From NCBI RefSeq assembly GCF_004795035.1, contig NZ_SSBK01000008.1, positions 62,001 to 126,000 of the forward strand: DNA of 64,000 nt, read 5' to 3'. Shown here in pieces: positions 35,441 to 44,151 of this stretch. The notes beneath the pieces were generated by a model. The model saw only the letters and a list, made by a program, of their open reading frames with translations. It had not been told where the DNA came from and did no database searches. The position numbers and the translations under genes are program-made. Positions within the stretch are counted from its first letter, which is position 1; the number at the start of each line of letters is the position of its first letter. This DNA is from Streptomyces sp. A0958 (GTDB lineage: Bacteria > Actinomycetota > Actinomycetes > Streptomycetales > Streptomycetaceae).

Positions 35441-35757
35441 CAGAGTTCCCCTCCATTACCCCTCCGGGGCCTCGAAAGCCGCTTCCTGTCTGCTCCGAGG
35501 CCCCTGTCCGGGGGGAGGGGCGGGTGTCTGCGCGGGTCTGCGCCCCGTGCCGGCCCCAGGGGGTTCCGCGTGCAGCCCTGACGTCGAATCCAGCCACGTC
35601 GTGGTGGCTTGCTCTCGCTGTGGCGTGGTGTTCCAGAGTGGCAAATGGGCGTTTTGATCTGCTGGAATGCCGACCTCCGGGCGGTTGAGAGCGAGTTGGG
35701 TGCGGCCTGAGGGTGGCCGGAGATCGATGTCGGATGGCCGTCCTGACCCCTATGGGA

Positions 35758-35786
35758 TTGACAAACCGACTGTGCTGTTTTTTTAT
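35758..35786 (+). promoter_or_regulatory. Promoter of the first SARP with overlapping ARE-like sequence
   Basis: TTGACA (35758-35763), a 17-base spacer and TTTTAT (35781-35786) form a housekeeping-type promoter about 100 bp before the SARP start. ACAAACCGAC...CTGTTTTT (from 35761) overlays it and shares its left half, ACAAACCG, with the palindrome at 33020. A receptor bound here would block RNA polymerase. Confidence 0.5.
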
Positions 35787-35887
35787 CAAGTAGCCAGGAC
35801 GCGCCATCGCGATCCGGCCCCGGCAGAACGGGCAACGCGGGAACGCGCAGGCCGGGCACCTGCCTGCAGCGACCTTTGGGGGAGTAC

Positions 35888-36718
35888 GTGGACATCAACC
35901 TGCTCGGAGCGCTGTCCGTCACCGAGAACGGGGTGTCGGTCACGCCGACCGCGCCCAAACCGCGCCAGGTACTGGCCCTGCTCGCGCTCCACGCCGACCA
36001 GGTGGTCCCGGTGGCCACGCTGATCGAGGAGCTGTGGGGCGAGAACCCGCCACGCAGCGCCCGTACGACGCTTCAGACGTACGTGCTCCAGCTGCGCGAG
36101 CTGATCGGCGGGGCGCTCGGACACGGCGAGAACGAACGCTGTACCGCCAAGGACGTCCTGACCACCCTCCCCGGCGGCTACCGGCTCGAGACCCGGGGCG
36201 GGACCGTCGACTACCGGGAGTTCGAGCGCCGGGCCGGCGCCGGTTACCGGGCGATGGACGGCGACGACCACCAGGGCGCCTCGCGCCGGCTGGCGGACGC
36301 CCTGTCGCTGTGGACCGGCCCCGCGCTCACCGACGTCCAGGCCGGCAGCCAGATCCAGATGGAGGTCCGGCGCCTGGACGAGGCCCGGCTGTGCGCGCTC
36401 GACCAGCGCATCGAGGCCGACCTCCGACTGGGGCGCCACCGCGAACTGCTGTCGGAGCTCACCGTCCTGGTCAACCGGTACCGGATGCACGAGAGCCTGC
36501 ACGGCCAGTTCATGCTGGCGCTGCACCGCTCCGGGCGCCGCGGCGAGGCGCTCAACGTCTACCGGCGGCTGCGCACGGTCCTCGTGTCGGAGCTGGGTCT
36601 GGAGCCGTCGGCCGCGCTGAGCCGGCTGCAGCGCTTCATCCTCACGGCGCACCCCGAACCCGTGCCGACGGCGACGGTCGCCACCGGAGCGGCCAAGGGA
36701 CGGCTCGTGGTGCGGTGA
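35888..36718 (+). CDS. SARP-family pathway activator 1
   Basis: A 276-residue SARP: an OmpR-like winged helix (residues 1-95: GALSVTENGVSVTPTAPKPR, ARTTLQTYVLQLRELI) and a BTAD domain (95-250: VDYREFERRAGAGYRA, ESLHGQFMLALHRSGRRGEA). SARPs recruit RNA polymerase at direct repeats spaced 11 bp apart. The GTG at 35888 has GGGGGAG upstream. Its promoter overlaps an ARE-like site, suggesting it is the entry point of the cascade, as AlpV is reported to be in the alp system. It lies between the receptor TetR and two further SARPs. Confidence 0.85.
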   Translation: MDINLLGALSVTENGVSVTPTAPKPRQVLALLALHADQVVPVATLIEELWGENPPRSARTTLQTYVLQLRELIGGALGHGENERCTAKDVLTTLPGGYRLETRGGTVDYREFERRAGAGYRAMDGDDHQGASRRLADALSLWTGPALTDVQAGSQIQMEVRRLDEARLCALDQRIEADLRLGRHRELLSELTVLVNRYRMHESLHGQFMLALHRSGRRGEALNVYRRLRTVLVSELGLEPSAALSRLQRFILTAHPEPVPTATVATGAAKGRLVVR

Positions 36719-36910
36719 CGGCGCGAGGGGCGGGGCGAATCCGTGCGCGGGACCGCTTCCTCCGCGCACGGACGCCGTCCTCCCCGGAGGCCCTTTCCCG
36801 GATCACCCTTGAACGCGGATCGGGGAAAGAGCCTTCGCGTTGTTCGGGCGAGACGTCGTCCGGGCGCCGGCCGGTCCCTTCCGGTTCGTCGCGGGGCGCG
36901 GAGGGACCGG

Positions 36911-37864
36911 TCAGGAGGGGGCCGCGTGCGTCGCGGTGAGCGCCTCCAGGCGGTCCATCAGGTCCTGCTGTTCGCGCGTGAGGCGCTCGACGTGACGGCG
37001 CAGGCCGATGAGCTCCGCGTGCAGCAGGCGCACGCTCGGCCCGTCGTCGTCGGCGGGCGCGAACGGTGCGGCCGGGAGACCGGCGGGGCGGACAGGGGCG
37101 GAATCCGGGTCATGGAGGATCGCCTCCATGCGGCCGCGCAGGAGCGGGCCGGGCTCCACGCCCAGGTCGCGGACGAGCCGGCGGTGCGCGCGGTCGTACG
37201 CCCGCAGTGCCTCCGCCTGACGGCCGCACCGGTACAGCGCGGTCATCAGCAGCTCGTGGAAGCGCTCACGCAACGGGTGGGCGGTGGTGAGCTCCTCCAG
37301 CTCGCCCGTGATCTCGCCGGCCCGCCCCGCCCCCAGGCACGCCGTGTACAGGGATTCGAGCGCGACGAGCCGGCTCTCCTCCAGCAGCGAGGCCTCGACG
37401 GAGCAGATCGTGCCCCGGCCGCTGCCTTCCAGGGCGGGGCCGCGCCACAGGGCCAGGGCCCGGCGCAGGACGTCGGCCGAGCGGCCGGGGTCGGTGGGCG
37501 CGAGACCACGTCCCTCGGCGGAGAGCCGGTGGAAGTGCCGGGCGTCGGTGCCGGTGCCCCCGAGCCGCAGGACGTAACCGGGCGCGCGGGTCACCAGCCA
37601 CTCGTGGTGCGCCTCCCCGGAGGCGGGCGGCGGGGCGGGCAGCAGCCGGCGCAGCCGCGCGACATGGGCCTGGAGGGCGTTGGCGGCGTTGACGGGCGGG
37701 TGTTCGCCCCACAATTCGTCGACGAGCCGGTCCGCGGAGACGGCCTGGTCGGCCTTCACGACGAGCGCGCCGAGCAGGGCACGCTGTTTGGCACCGGCCG
37801 GCACGATCGGAACGCCGGTCCGCTCGTCGAAGAACTGGACCGGACCCAGTATTCGAAACTCCAT
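36911..37864 (-). CDS. SARP-family regulator 2, with coiled-coil tail
   Basis: A 317-residue SARP on the opposite strand: winged helix MEFRILGPVQFFDERTGVPI, DRLVDELWGEHPPVNAANAL, then BTAD (HEWLVTRAPGYVLRLGG, LLEESRLVALESLYTACLG, YRCGRQAEALRAYDRAHRRL). Unlike its two neighbours it has a 45-residue C-terminal extension ending LHAELIGLRRHVERLTREQQ, likely a short coiled coil. GAGGATGAG precedes the ATG. It is divergent from the third SARP, with the direct-repeat box at 38323 in between. Equivalent to AlpT/AlpU is possible but not certain. Confidence 0.85.
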   Translation of the reverse strand: MEFRILGPVQFFDERTGVPIVPAGAKQRALLGALVVKADQAVSADRLVDELWGEHPPVNAANALQAHVARLRRLLPAPPPASGEAHHEWLVTRAPGYVLRLGGTGTDARHFHRLSAEGRGLAPTDPGRSADVLRRALALWRGPALEGSGRGTICSVEASLLEESRLVALESLYTACLGAGRAGEITGELEELTTAHPLRERFHELLMTALYRCGRQAEALRAYDRAHRRLVRDLGVEPGPLLRGRMEAILHDPDSAPVRPAGLPAAPFAPADDDGPSVRLLHAELIGLRRHVERLTREQQDLMDRLEALTATHAAPS

Positions 37865-38049
37865 CTCATCCTCGCACGGGAAGGCCCGAGGGCTCTGCGG
37901 TCGGAGATCCGTTCCCGGTATTCCCTTCGAAAAGGACCCGGTCCCTTCCTCTCCCATCGGAGAGTAGGGGTTCTCGCGGTAAGACGCCCGGCGCGCGACC
38001 GGGACACCGGTAATCGTGGAGGGTTTCTCGAGGTTTTCTCAGGCCGGGT

Positions 38050-38247
38050 TCACAAACGGTCGACCGTCAGGTCGGGGAAGCCCGTCCGGACCCCTCGGCA
38101 GTACCAGGTGCCCAGTACGCCGAACAGAATCCTCGCGTCGGGAAGCCCGGGCAGGGCAGGTGTCCCGGGGGCGGGGCCCCGGCCGGCCGGGCCGAGCAGC
38201 CCGCGGGGGAGCGGTTCGGCGCCGTGCGCCGTCGTATCGGTCACCAT
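38050..38247 (-). CDS. Possible 65-residue hypothetical protein
   Basis: A short open frame beginning MVTDTTAHGAEPLPRGLLGP and ending VLGTWYCRGVRTGF, PDLTVDRL, in the 688-bp gap between divergent SARPs. There is no ribosome site; TTAGCT about 7 bases before the ATG might serve a leaderless transcript. Codon use is not decisive. Listed because the C-terminal half looks protein-like; otherwise the gap contains only regulatory DNA. Confidence 0.25.
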   Translation of the reverse strand: MVTDTTAHGAEPLPRGLLGPAGRGPAPGTPALPGLPDARILFGVLGTWYCRGVRTGFPDLTVDRL

Positions 38248-38322
38248 GGCCGGAAAGCTAACAGCGCGTACCGCGTCCGAAAAGATGTGGGAAGAACGGA
38301 TGGCTGTTCATCCGGTGATTGT

Positions 38323-38362
38323 CAGCGGCGTGTCAGCGGCGTGTCAGCGGCGTGTCAGTGGC
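38323..38362 (+). promoter_or_regulatory. SARP-binding array: four heptamers at 11-bp spacing
   Basis: TCAGCGG at 38323, 38334 and 38345 and TCAGTGG at 38356, every unit exactly 11 bp apart. It lies 190 bp upstream of the third SARP gene (38553). A textbook arrangement for SARP binding. Confidence 0.8.
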
Positions 38363-38552
38363 ATATCTCGGAATTCATTGGAGACGGGCCGGAGCCGGAC
38401 TCGATCGCCGGAGGGGGAACGGGTGCCGAAGGGTATGGTGCACCTGGCCTTGGGTCCATGGAAACGCCAGAAAAGGCCGGATCAAGACAGTGTCGAAAGG
38501 TTCACAACCGGCCGGAAAGCTATGGCGGCCTGGCAAGGCTGGGAGGGGAATC

Positions 38553-39374
38553 ATGAAGATTAGAGTCCTGGGTCCGTTGGATGCCGAGGTAAACGGGATA
38601 TCCATCGTCCCGACCGCTGGCAAGCCCCGCCAGATTCTGGCGCTGCTCGCCCTCTACCCGGGCCGGGTCATGCCCGTGCCCACCCTGATGGAGGAGATCT
38701 GGGGCGCCGACCTGCCGCAGAGCGCGCTCACCACGCTCCAGACGTACATCCTCCAGCTGCGCCGCCGTCTGGGCACCGCCATGGGCCCGGACGTCCCCGG
38801 CTCCGCCAAGGACGTGCTGGCCACCCGTTACGGCGGCTACCTGCTCCAGATCCCGGCCGAGTCCGTCGACGTGCACGCCTACGAGTGCCTGGTCGCCGAG
38901 GGCCGGCAGGCCTTCGAGAGCGGCGAGGACTCACGCGCCTCCAAGTGCCTCGGCGAGGCCCTCGACCTGTGGGAGGGGCCCGCGCTGGTCGACGTGCGCG
39001 TGGGACCGATCCTCGACATCGAGGTCATGCGCCTGGAGGAGAGCCGACTGGTGACGCGTGAGCGCCGGATCGACGCCGACCTGCGGCTGGGCCGGCACGT
39101 CGAACTGATCGCCGAGCTCACCGATCTGATCGCCCGCCACCCCCAGCACGAGGGGCTGCACTCGCAGGCGATGGTCGCGCTCTACCGCTCCGGCCGGCAG
39201 GCCTCCGCGCTCGACGTCTACCGCCGGATGCGCCAGCGGCTGATCGACGAGCTCGGTGTCGAGCCCTCGCCGCAGCTCCAGCGGCTGCACTTGGCGATGC
39301 TCGCGGTCGACCCGCGCCTGGACGTGGTCGCTGGGCCGCGCCACTCCTCGACCTTCGACCTGTACGCGGCCTGA
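38553..39374 (+). CDS. SARP-family regulator 3
   Basis: A 273-residue SARP: winged helix MKIRVLGPLDAEVNGISIVP, LMEEIWGADLPQSALTTLQT and BTAD (SVDVHAYECLVAEGRQAFES, EGLHSQAMVALYRSGRQASA). It is close in sequence to SARP 1 (shared PKPRQ/GKPRQ and GPALxDV motifs), so the two probably arose by duplication. GGGAGGGGAA precedes the ATG. The four-unit SARP array at 38323 lies upstream, indicating control by another SARP or autoactivation. It is followed by the second PKS set. Confidence 0.85.
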   Translation: MKIRVLGPLDAEVNGISIVPTAGKPRQILALLALYPGRVMPVPTLMEEIWGADLPQSALTTLQTYILQLRRRLGTAMGPDVPGSAKDVLATRYGGYLLQIPAESVDVHAYECLVAEGRQAFESGEDSRASKCLGEALDLWEGPALVDVRVGPILDIEVMRLEESRLVTRERRIDADLRLGRHVELIAELTDLIARHPQHEGLHSQAMVALYRSGRQASALDVYRRMRQRLIDELGVEPSPQLQRLHLAMLAVDPRLDVVAGPRHSSTFDLYAA

Positions 39375-39398
39375 GCCGCGGACGCGTGCCGGTGCGGG

Positions 39399-39427
39399 TC
39401 GAGTCCCGCTCCGGCAGCGGTCGCGAG
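39399..39427 (+). promoter_or_regulatory. Candidate SARP box before the thioesterase/KS2 operon
   Basis: TCGAGTC (39399), TCCGGCA (39410) and TCGCGAG (39421) at exact 11-bp intervals, 68 bp before the thioesterase start. The heptamers diverge, so confidence rests on spacing and position. Confidence 0.4.
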
Positions 39428-39495
39428 ACTCGGGGCGCGGCCGGTGCGCCGCCCGGCGAGCACGCCGGAACAGCTTCCCCGAAGGAGGACGACGG

Positions 39496-40317
39496 ATGGC
39501 TTCGCTGACAGCGGTCGACGAGGTGGTGGAGCAGCGGGTACGGCTCCACTGCCTCGCCCACGCGGGCGCGGGCGTGGCCAGCTACCAGCGCTGGTCCCTG
39601 GCGGCCGGTCCCGCGGTGGACGTGGCGGCCCTGCTGCTCCCGGGCCGGGACGGCCGCCGGCGGGAGCCGCGCGTCACCGACCGCGCCGGACTCCTGGCCG
39701 ACCTCCTCGGTCCGCTGCTCGACGCGGCGCGGTCCGGCCCGTACGCGCTGTACGGACACAGCCTGGGAGCGCTGGTGGCCTACACCCTGACCCGGGCGCT
39801 GGCCGAAGAGGGGGCGCCCCCTCCCCTGTTCCTCGCGGTCGGCGCCTGCCTGCCGCCGCACGCCACGGCCGCACTGATCGGCGCGGCCGAAGCCCCCGAC
39901 GAGCAGCTGCTGCCGCTCCTCGGGGCCCTCGGCTCGCTGCCGAAGGGGCCCGCCGCCGCCCGCCCCGGCGGGCTGTGGCACCGCTCCGTGCTGCCCGTCC
40001 TGCGCGACGACCTGCGGTTGGCCAAGGCCCTGCGGCAGGCGGCCCTGGACCCCGCCACCGGAGGACCCGTGAACGTACCCCTGCTCGTCTTCGCCGGCAG
40101 CGACGACCCGCTTGCCGTCCCGACCGCGCTCCAGGAATGGCGGCGGTGGACCACCGGCCCCATCACCGTGCGCACCCTGATCGGCGACCACTTCTTCGCG
40201 GGGAACGACGTGCTGCCCGCGCTGATCGGGGACGCCTGCCGGGAACGCGTCGCGCTGACCACGGGCATGCCGGAAGCCGGACCGGCCGAGGACCGCACCG
40301 CCGGCGGTGAGCGGTGA
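39496..40317 (+). CDS. Type II thioesterase
   Basis: A 273-residue GrsT/TEII-like thioesterase: LHCLAHAGAGVASYQRW oxyanion region, nucleophile GHSLGALVAY near residue 83, aspartate in AGSDDPLAVP near 205 and histidine in GDHFFAGND near 233. Such enzymes hydrolyse wrong or stalled acyl groups from carrier proteins, or occasionally release products. GAAGGAGG lies 7 bases before the ATG. Its stop overlaps the start of KS-alpha 2 (GTGA), tying it to the second PKS set. Confidence 0.85.
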   Translation: MASLTAVDEVVEQRVRLHCLAHAGAGVASYQRWSLAAGPAVDVAALLLPGRDGRRREPRVTDRAGLLADLLGPLLDAARSGPYALYGHSLGALVAYTLTRALAEEGAPPPLFLAVGACLPPHATAALIGAAEAPDEQLLPLLGALGSLPKGPAAARPGGLWHRSVLPVLRDDLRLAKALRQAALDPATGGPVNVPLLVFAGSDDPLAVPTALQEWRRWTTGPITVRTLIGDHFFAGNDVLPALIGDACRERVALTTGMPEAGPAEDRTAGGER

Positions 40318-41588
40318 GGCGGATCGTCATCACCGGCGTGGGCGTGGTGGCCCCCGGCGCGATCGGCACCGGTGCCTTCTGGTCGCTGCTCACGTCGGGA
40401 CGCACGGCGACGCGCGGCGTCACCCTCTTCGATGCCTCCGGACACCGTTCACGGGTGGCCGCCGAGGTCGACATCGACCCCGCCGCCCACGGCTTCACCC
40501 TCGCCGACACCGAACGCCTCGACAGGACCGCCCAGTTCGCTCTGGTCAGCGCCCGCGAGGCGGTGCGGGACAGCGGCCTGGCCGACGTCCTGGCGGCCGG
40601 GAACCCGCTGCGCACCGGCGTGAGCCTGGGCAGCGCGGCCGGCTGCACCACCGGACTGGCCACCCAGTACGCCCTGCTCAGCGACTTCGGCGTGACCTGG
40701 ACCGTCGACCACTCCAAGGCTGCCGAGCACCTGCACGACTACTTCATGGTCGGCTCCCTCGCGGCGGTGGTGGCGCGCGACAGCGGAGCGCAGGGCCCGG
40801 TCGGCGTGGTCTCCAGCGGCTGCACCTCGGGCCTGGACGCCATCGGCCACGCCGCCGAGCTGATCCGCGAGGGCAGCGCCGACGTGATGGTCGCGGGCGG
40901 GGCGGAGGCGCCGATCTCCCCGATCGCCATGGCCTGCTTCGACCGCATCAGGCTCACCAGCCCGCGCAACGAGGACCCGGGGACCGCGTCGCGGCCCTTC
41001 GACCGCACCCGCGACGGGTTCGTCCTCGGCGAGGGCGCGGCGGTGGTGATCCTGGAGGAGCTCCAGCACGCCCGGCGGCGCGGGGCCCACGTGTACGCGG
41101 AGCTGTCCGGCTTCGCCTCGTACAGCAGCGCCCACCACATGACGGGACTGCGGCCGGGCGGGGAGGAGATGGCCGACGCCATCCGGGCCGCGCTCGACGC
41201 CGCCCGGATGAACCCGGTGGACGTGGACTACGTCAACGCGCACGGCGCCGGCACGCGGCACAACGACCGGCACGAGACGCACGCCTTCAAGCTCGGCCTC
41301 GGAGATCATGCCCGGCGTGTCCCGGTCAGCTCCATCAAGTCGATGATCGGGCACGCGCTGGGCGCGGCGGGGGCCCTGGACGTCGCGGCCAGCGTGCTCG
41401 CCATCCAGCACAGCACGGTGCCCCCGACGGCGAACCTGCACGAACCGGACCCGACCTGCGACCTGGACTACACACCGCTGTTCGCGCGCGAGCAGCGCAC
41501 CAGCACGGTGCTGAGCGTCGCGAGCGGTTTCGGCGGGTTCCACACGGCGACGGTGCTGACCCGGCCCCGACTGCGGGAAGCGGCGTGA
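40314..41588 (+). CDS. Type II PKS ketosynthase alpha, second set
   Basis: A 424-residue KS-alpha. The active-site cysteine is about C170 in SSGCTSGLDA; histidines lie in NAHGAGTRHND near 308 and SMIGHALGAAG near 345. It is intact and clearly homologous to the core KS-alpha at 54681 (shared ATRGxTxFD and MACFD motifs) but distinct along its length, so this is an old duplication, not a recent copy. It overlaps the thioesterase and the KS-beta gene. No ACP gene accompanies it, so it must share the ACP at 57254 or use another. In S. ambofaciens alp a comparable second ketosynthase pair exists, as I recall. Confidence 0.9.
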   Translation: MRRIVITGVGVVAPGAIGTGAFWSLLTSGRTATRGVTLFDASGHRSRVAAEVDIDPAAHGFTLADTERLDRTAQFALVSAREAVRDSGLADVLAAGNPLRTGVSLGSAAGCTTGLATQYALLSDFGVTWTVDHSKAAEHLHDYFMVGSLAAVVARDSGAQGPVGVVSSGCTSGLDAIGHAAELIREGSADVMVAGGAEAPISPIAMACFDRIRLTSPRNEDPGTASRPFDRTRDGFVLGEGAAVVILEELQHARRRGAHVYAELSGFASYSSAHHMTGLRPGGEEMADAIRAALDAARMNPVDVDYVNAHGAGTRHNDRHETHAFKLGLGDHARRVPVSSIKSMIGHALGAAGALDVAASVLAIQHSTVPPTANLHEPDPTCDLDYTPLFAREQRTSTVLSVASGFGGFHTATVLTRPRLREAA

Positions 41589-42937
41589 GGGACGGGGAGG
41601 GGATGCGGGACGGAGACGGCGTGAGCGGACCGTGGGACGTCGATGCCGTGGCCGGCGGCGGTACCGGTGCGCCCGGGCCGGGACTCGCCGCACTGGAGTG
41701 GCCCGAGGAGGAGGCCGTGCGCCCGCCCGCCGAGGTGGTCGTCACCGGCATCGGCGTGATCGCCCCCAACGGGCTCGGCGCCGAGGCCTGGTGGCGCGCG
41801 CTGCTGGCGGGGAAGAACGGCATCCGCCCGATCCGGCGCTTCGACGCCTCCGGCTATCCGGTACGGATCGCGGGCGAGATCGACGGGTTCGTCGACGAGG
41901 ACCACATCTCCAGCCGCCTGCTGCCCTCCACCGACCGGGTCACGCGCCTGGGCCTGGTGGCGGCGAAGGAGGCCCTGGACGACTCCGGGGCCGACCCGGC
42001 CGCCCTGCCCCGCTACGGCGCGGGCGTCGTCACCGCCAGCACCGCGGGCGGCACCGAGTTCGGGCAGCGCGGACTGGAGGCGCTGTGGGGCAAGGGCGCC
42101 GCGTACGTGAGCGCGTACCAGTCCTTCGCCTGGTTCCACGCCGCCGGCACGGCCCAGATCTCCATCCGGCACACGCTGCGCGGCCCCGGCACCGCGGTCG
42201 TCAGCGAGCAGGCCGGCGGCATCGACGCCGTGGCCCGGGCCCGCCGGGAGATCCGCAAGGGCGTGGGCCTGATGGTCGCCGGCGGGGTCGACTCGGCCCT
42301 GTGCCCGTGGGGCTGGGCCGCCCACCTGGCGGACGGCCGGATGACCACGGCCGCCGACCCGGACCGCGCCTACCTGCCCTTCGACGAGGCCGCGGGCGGC
42401 CACGTGGTGGGCGAGGGCGGGGCGCTGCTGGTCCTGGAGGACGCGGCCGCCGCCGCGGCGCGCGGGGCGACCGCGTACGGCGTGGTGGCCGGCTGCGCGG
42501 CCACCTTCGACGGCGGTCTTGACGTGCTGCGGCTGCGTGAGGCGGCGGAACTCGCGCTGGCCGACGCGGGGGTGACGCCGGACGAGGTGGACGTGGTCTT
42601 CGCGGACGCGGCCGGCGAACGGGACGCCGACCGGGCCGAGGCGGTGGCGCTGACGGCGCTGTTCGGTCCGTACGGGGTGCCGGTGACGGCTCCCAAGTCG
42701 ATGACGGGGCGGCTGGGCGCGGGCGGTTCCTCGCTCGACGTGGCGGCCGCGATGTTCGCGCTGCGCGACCGGGTCGTCCCGCCCACGACCGGGACCGTAC
42801 GGGCCGCCGCGGACTGCGAGATCGACCTGGTGACCGGGGCGGCGCGGGAACTGCCCGGCCTGCGGACGGCGCTGGTGCTCGCCCGCGGCCGGGGCGGGTT
42901 CAACTCCGCGGCCGTGGTGCGGGCCGCCGGGGCGTGA
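41585..42937 (+). CDS. Type II PKS chain-length factor (KS-beta), second set
   Basis: About 450 residues. The cysteine is replaced by glutamine (about Q209 in VSEQAGGIDA), the hallmark of a chain-length factor that decarboxylates malonyl-ACP. The tunnel region reads [20 protein letters not shown] 45-residue N-terminal extension (WDVDAVAGGGTGAPGPG) precedes the usual VVVTGIGVIAPNGLGAEAWW. GTG 41585 overlaps the KS-alpha stop; ATG 41603 with GGGGAGGGG upstream is the alternative. It pairs with KS-alpha 2. Confidence 0.9.
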   Translation: MRDGEGMRDGDGVSGPWDVDAVAGGGTGAPGPGLAALEWPEEEAVRPPAEVVVTGIGVIAPNGLGAEAWWRALLAGKNGIRPIRRFDASGYPVRIAGEIDGFVDEDHISSRLLPSTDRVTRLGLVAAKEALDDSGADPAALPRYGAGVVTASTAGGTEFGQRGLEALWGKGAAYVSAYQSFAWFHAAGTAQISIRHTLRGPGTAVVSEQAGGIDAVARARREIRKGVGLMVAGGVDSALCPWGWAAHLADGRMTTAADPDRAYLPFDEAAGGHVVGEGGALLVLEDAAAAAARGATAYGVVAGCAATFDGGLDVLRLREAAELALADAGVTPDEVDVVFADAAGERDADRAEAVALTALFGPYGVPVTAPKSMTGRLGAGGSSLDVAAAMFALRDRVVPPTTGTVRAAADCEIDLVTGAARELPGLRTALVLARGRGGFNSAAVVRAAGA

Positions 42938-43097
42938 GGACGGGTCCCGGGCGGGTACGCGGGGGCCGTGAGCGGTCGGCCGGGGTCTGCGTTCCGGGCG
43001 GCCGGGCCGGCCGCACCGTCTCTCCGGCGGGGGCCGCCCGTGGGAGCAGCAGGACGGACGGAACGTTTCCCTTTCCTTGTCAGAGGGTGCCGCCGGC

Positions 43098-43364
43098 CTA
43101 CGGCGAACGGCGCAGTTCGTGCCGCAGCCGTTGTTCGAGCGCGGTCAACGGCAGGTCGGGGCGCAGCTGTTCGGGGTGGCCGGGCGGCGGGGCGTCGTAG
43201 ACCGGATCGCGGTTCAGGCAGCCTTCGAGCGTGCTCTCGCCGACGGTGTGCAGAAGTCCGAGGACGACAAATCCGTCCCACAGGGCACGGACGAAGCCGA
43301 ACGGGTTCAGGGCACTCGCCTCCAGGGGTCGGCCGCCGGTTCGGCGGGCGGGGGAGCGGCGCAC
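43098..43364 (-). CDS. DUF6059-like small protein
   Basis: Up to 88 residues. The core reads FGFVRALWDGFVVLGLL then GHPEQLRPDLPLTALEQRLR. The one-helix N-terminus followed by a GHPExLRPDxPLT motif matches small Streptomyces proteins I recall as DUF6059, often next to SARP-controlled clusters. The true start may be internal: a CTG near 43306 has GGAGG 8 bases upstream. Function unknown. It runs against the flanking PKS genes. Confidence 0.55.
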   Translation of the reverse strand: MRRSPARRTGGRPLEASALNPFGFVRALWDGFVVLGLLHTVGESTLEGCLNRDPVYDAPPPGHPEQLRPDLPLTALEQRLRHELRRSP

Positions 43365-44151
43365 CGGGACACGGCACGGTCGTGTGCGAGCGCCGGGACG
43401 TCACGGGTCACGGACGGCGGACCGCGCGGGGGGCGGTGCCGCGACGAGCTGTGTCCGGCCACGGTCCGCCCGGCCCCTCAAGGAACCCTCCAGGCCGGGT
43501 GGAGCACGGCAGCGGGGCCGGTGGGGCGCGGGTGGGGTCGTACGGGTGCCGGGACGGGGCCGGTCGGGTGCCGGGCGTGGTGGTCCGGGGCGGACGGAGG
43601 CCGTACGGAAGTGACGGGGTGCCGTACGGGACGCGGCGGGCGCGGTCGCGGGGGCCCTGGGCGTGGGAGCCCCGAGGCGGAGGTCCGTGCCGGGAAGGGT
43701 GCCCCGTGCCGCCCACCAGGGCGGGGGTGGCCGGGTGGGCGGCGGGGCCGCGGGCGCGACCGGCGGCCGGGGTTGACTCCCGGGCGCCGGCGGGGGCGCC
43801 CGTCAGGAGGACGCCGCCCGAGCGGTCCGCGCGACGAGTGTCGGGGGCCCGGCTGGAGCCGTGCTCAAGCCGTCGGACGCTCCGGTCCGGTCCCGCGCCC
43901 GCCCCCCGGGGCCGTCCCGCGCGGATCGTGCCTGCCCCGGGGGAGTGCGGCTTCCGCCCGGGGCGTACGGGCGGGAAGGGCGCTCCGGTCAGGCTCGACG
44001 GCGGCTCCAGCCGGGCCCGGCCCGGCCACGAGCCGTTCCGGACAGGGTCGTTGACACGGCCGCCGGTCGAGGCGGATTCCGGCAGCATCAGCCGCCGACC
44101 CGCACGCGGCGGCCCGAGTCGGCCGGAGTGCCGAAGGGAAGGGTGTGGAAG
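43365..44151. other. Long GC-rich intergenic region before the aromatase
   Basis: About 790 bp without a convincing gene on either strand. Open frames are arginine/glycine/proline-rich products of high GC. TTGACA at 44051-44056 could be a -35 for the aromatase/acyl-CoA dehydrogenase operon. No clear SARP box is seen. An ACP gene expected for the second PKS set is not here. Confidence 0.5.
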
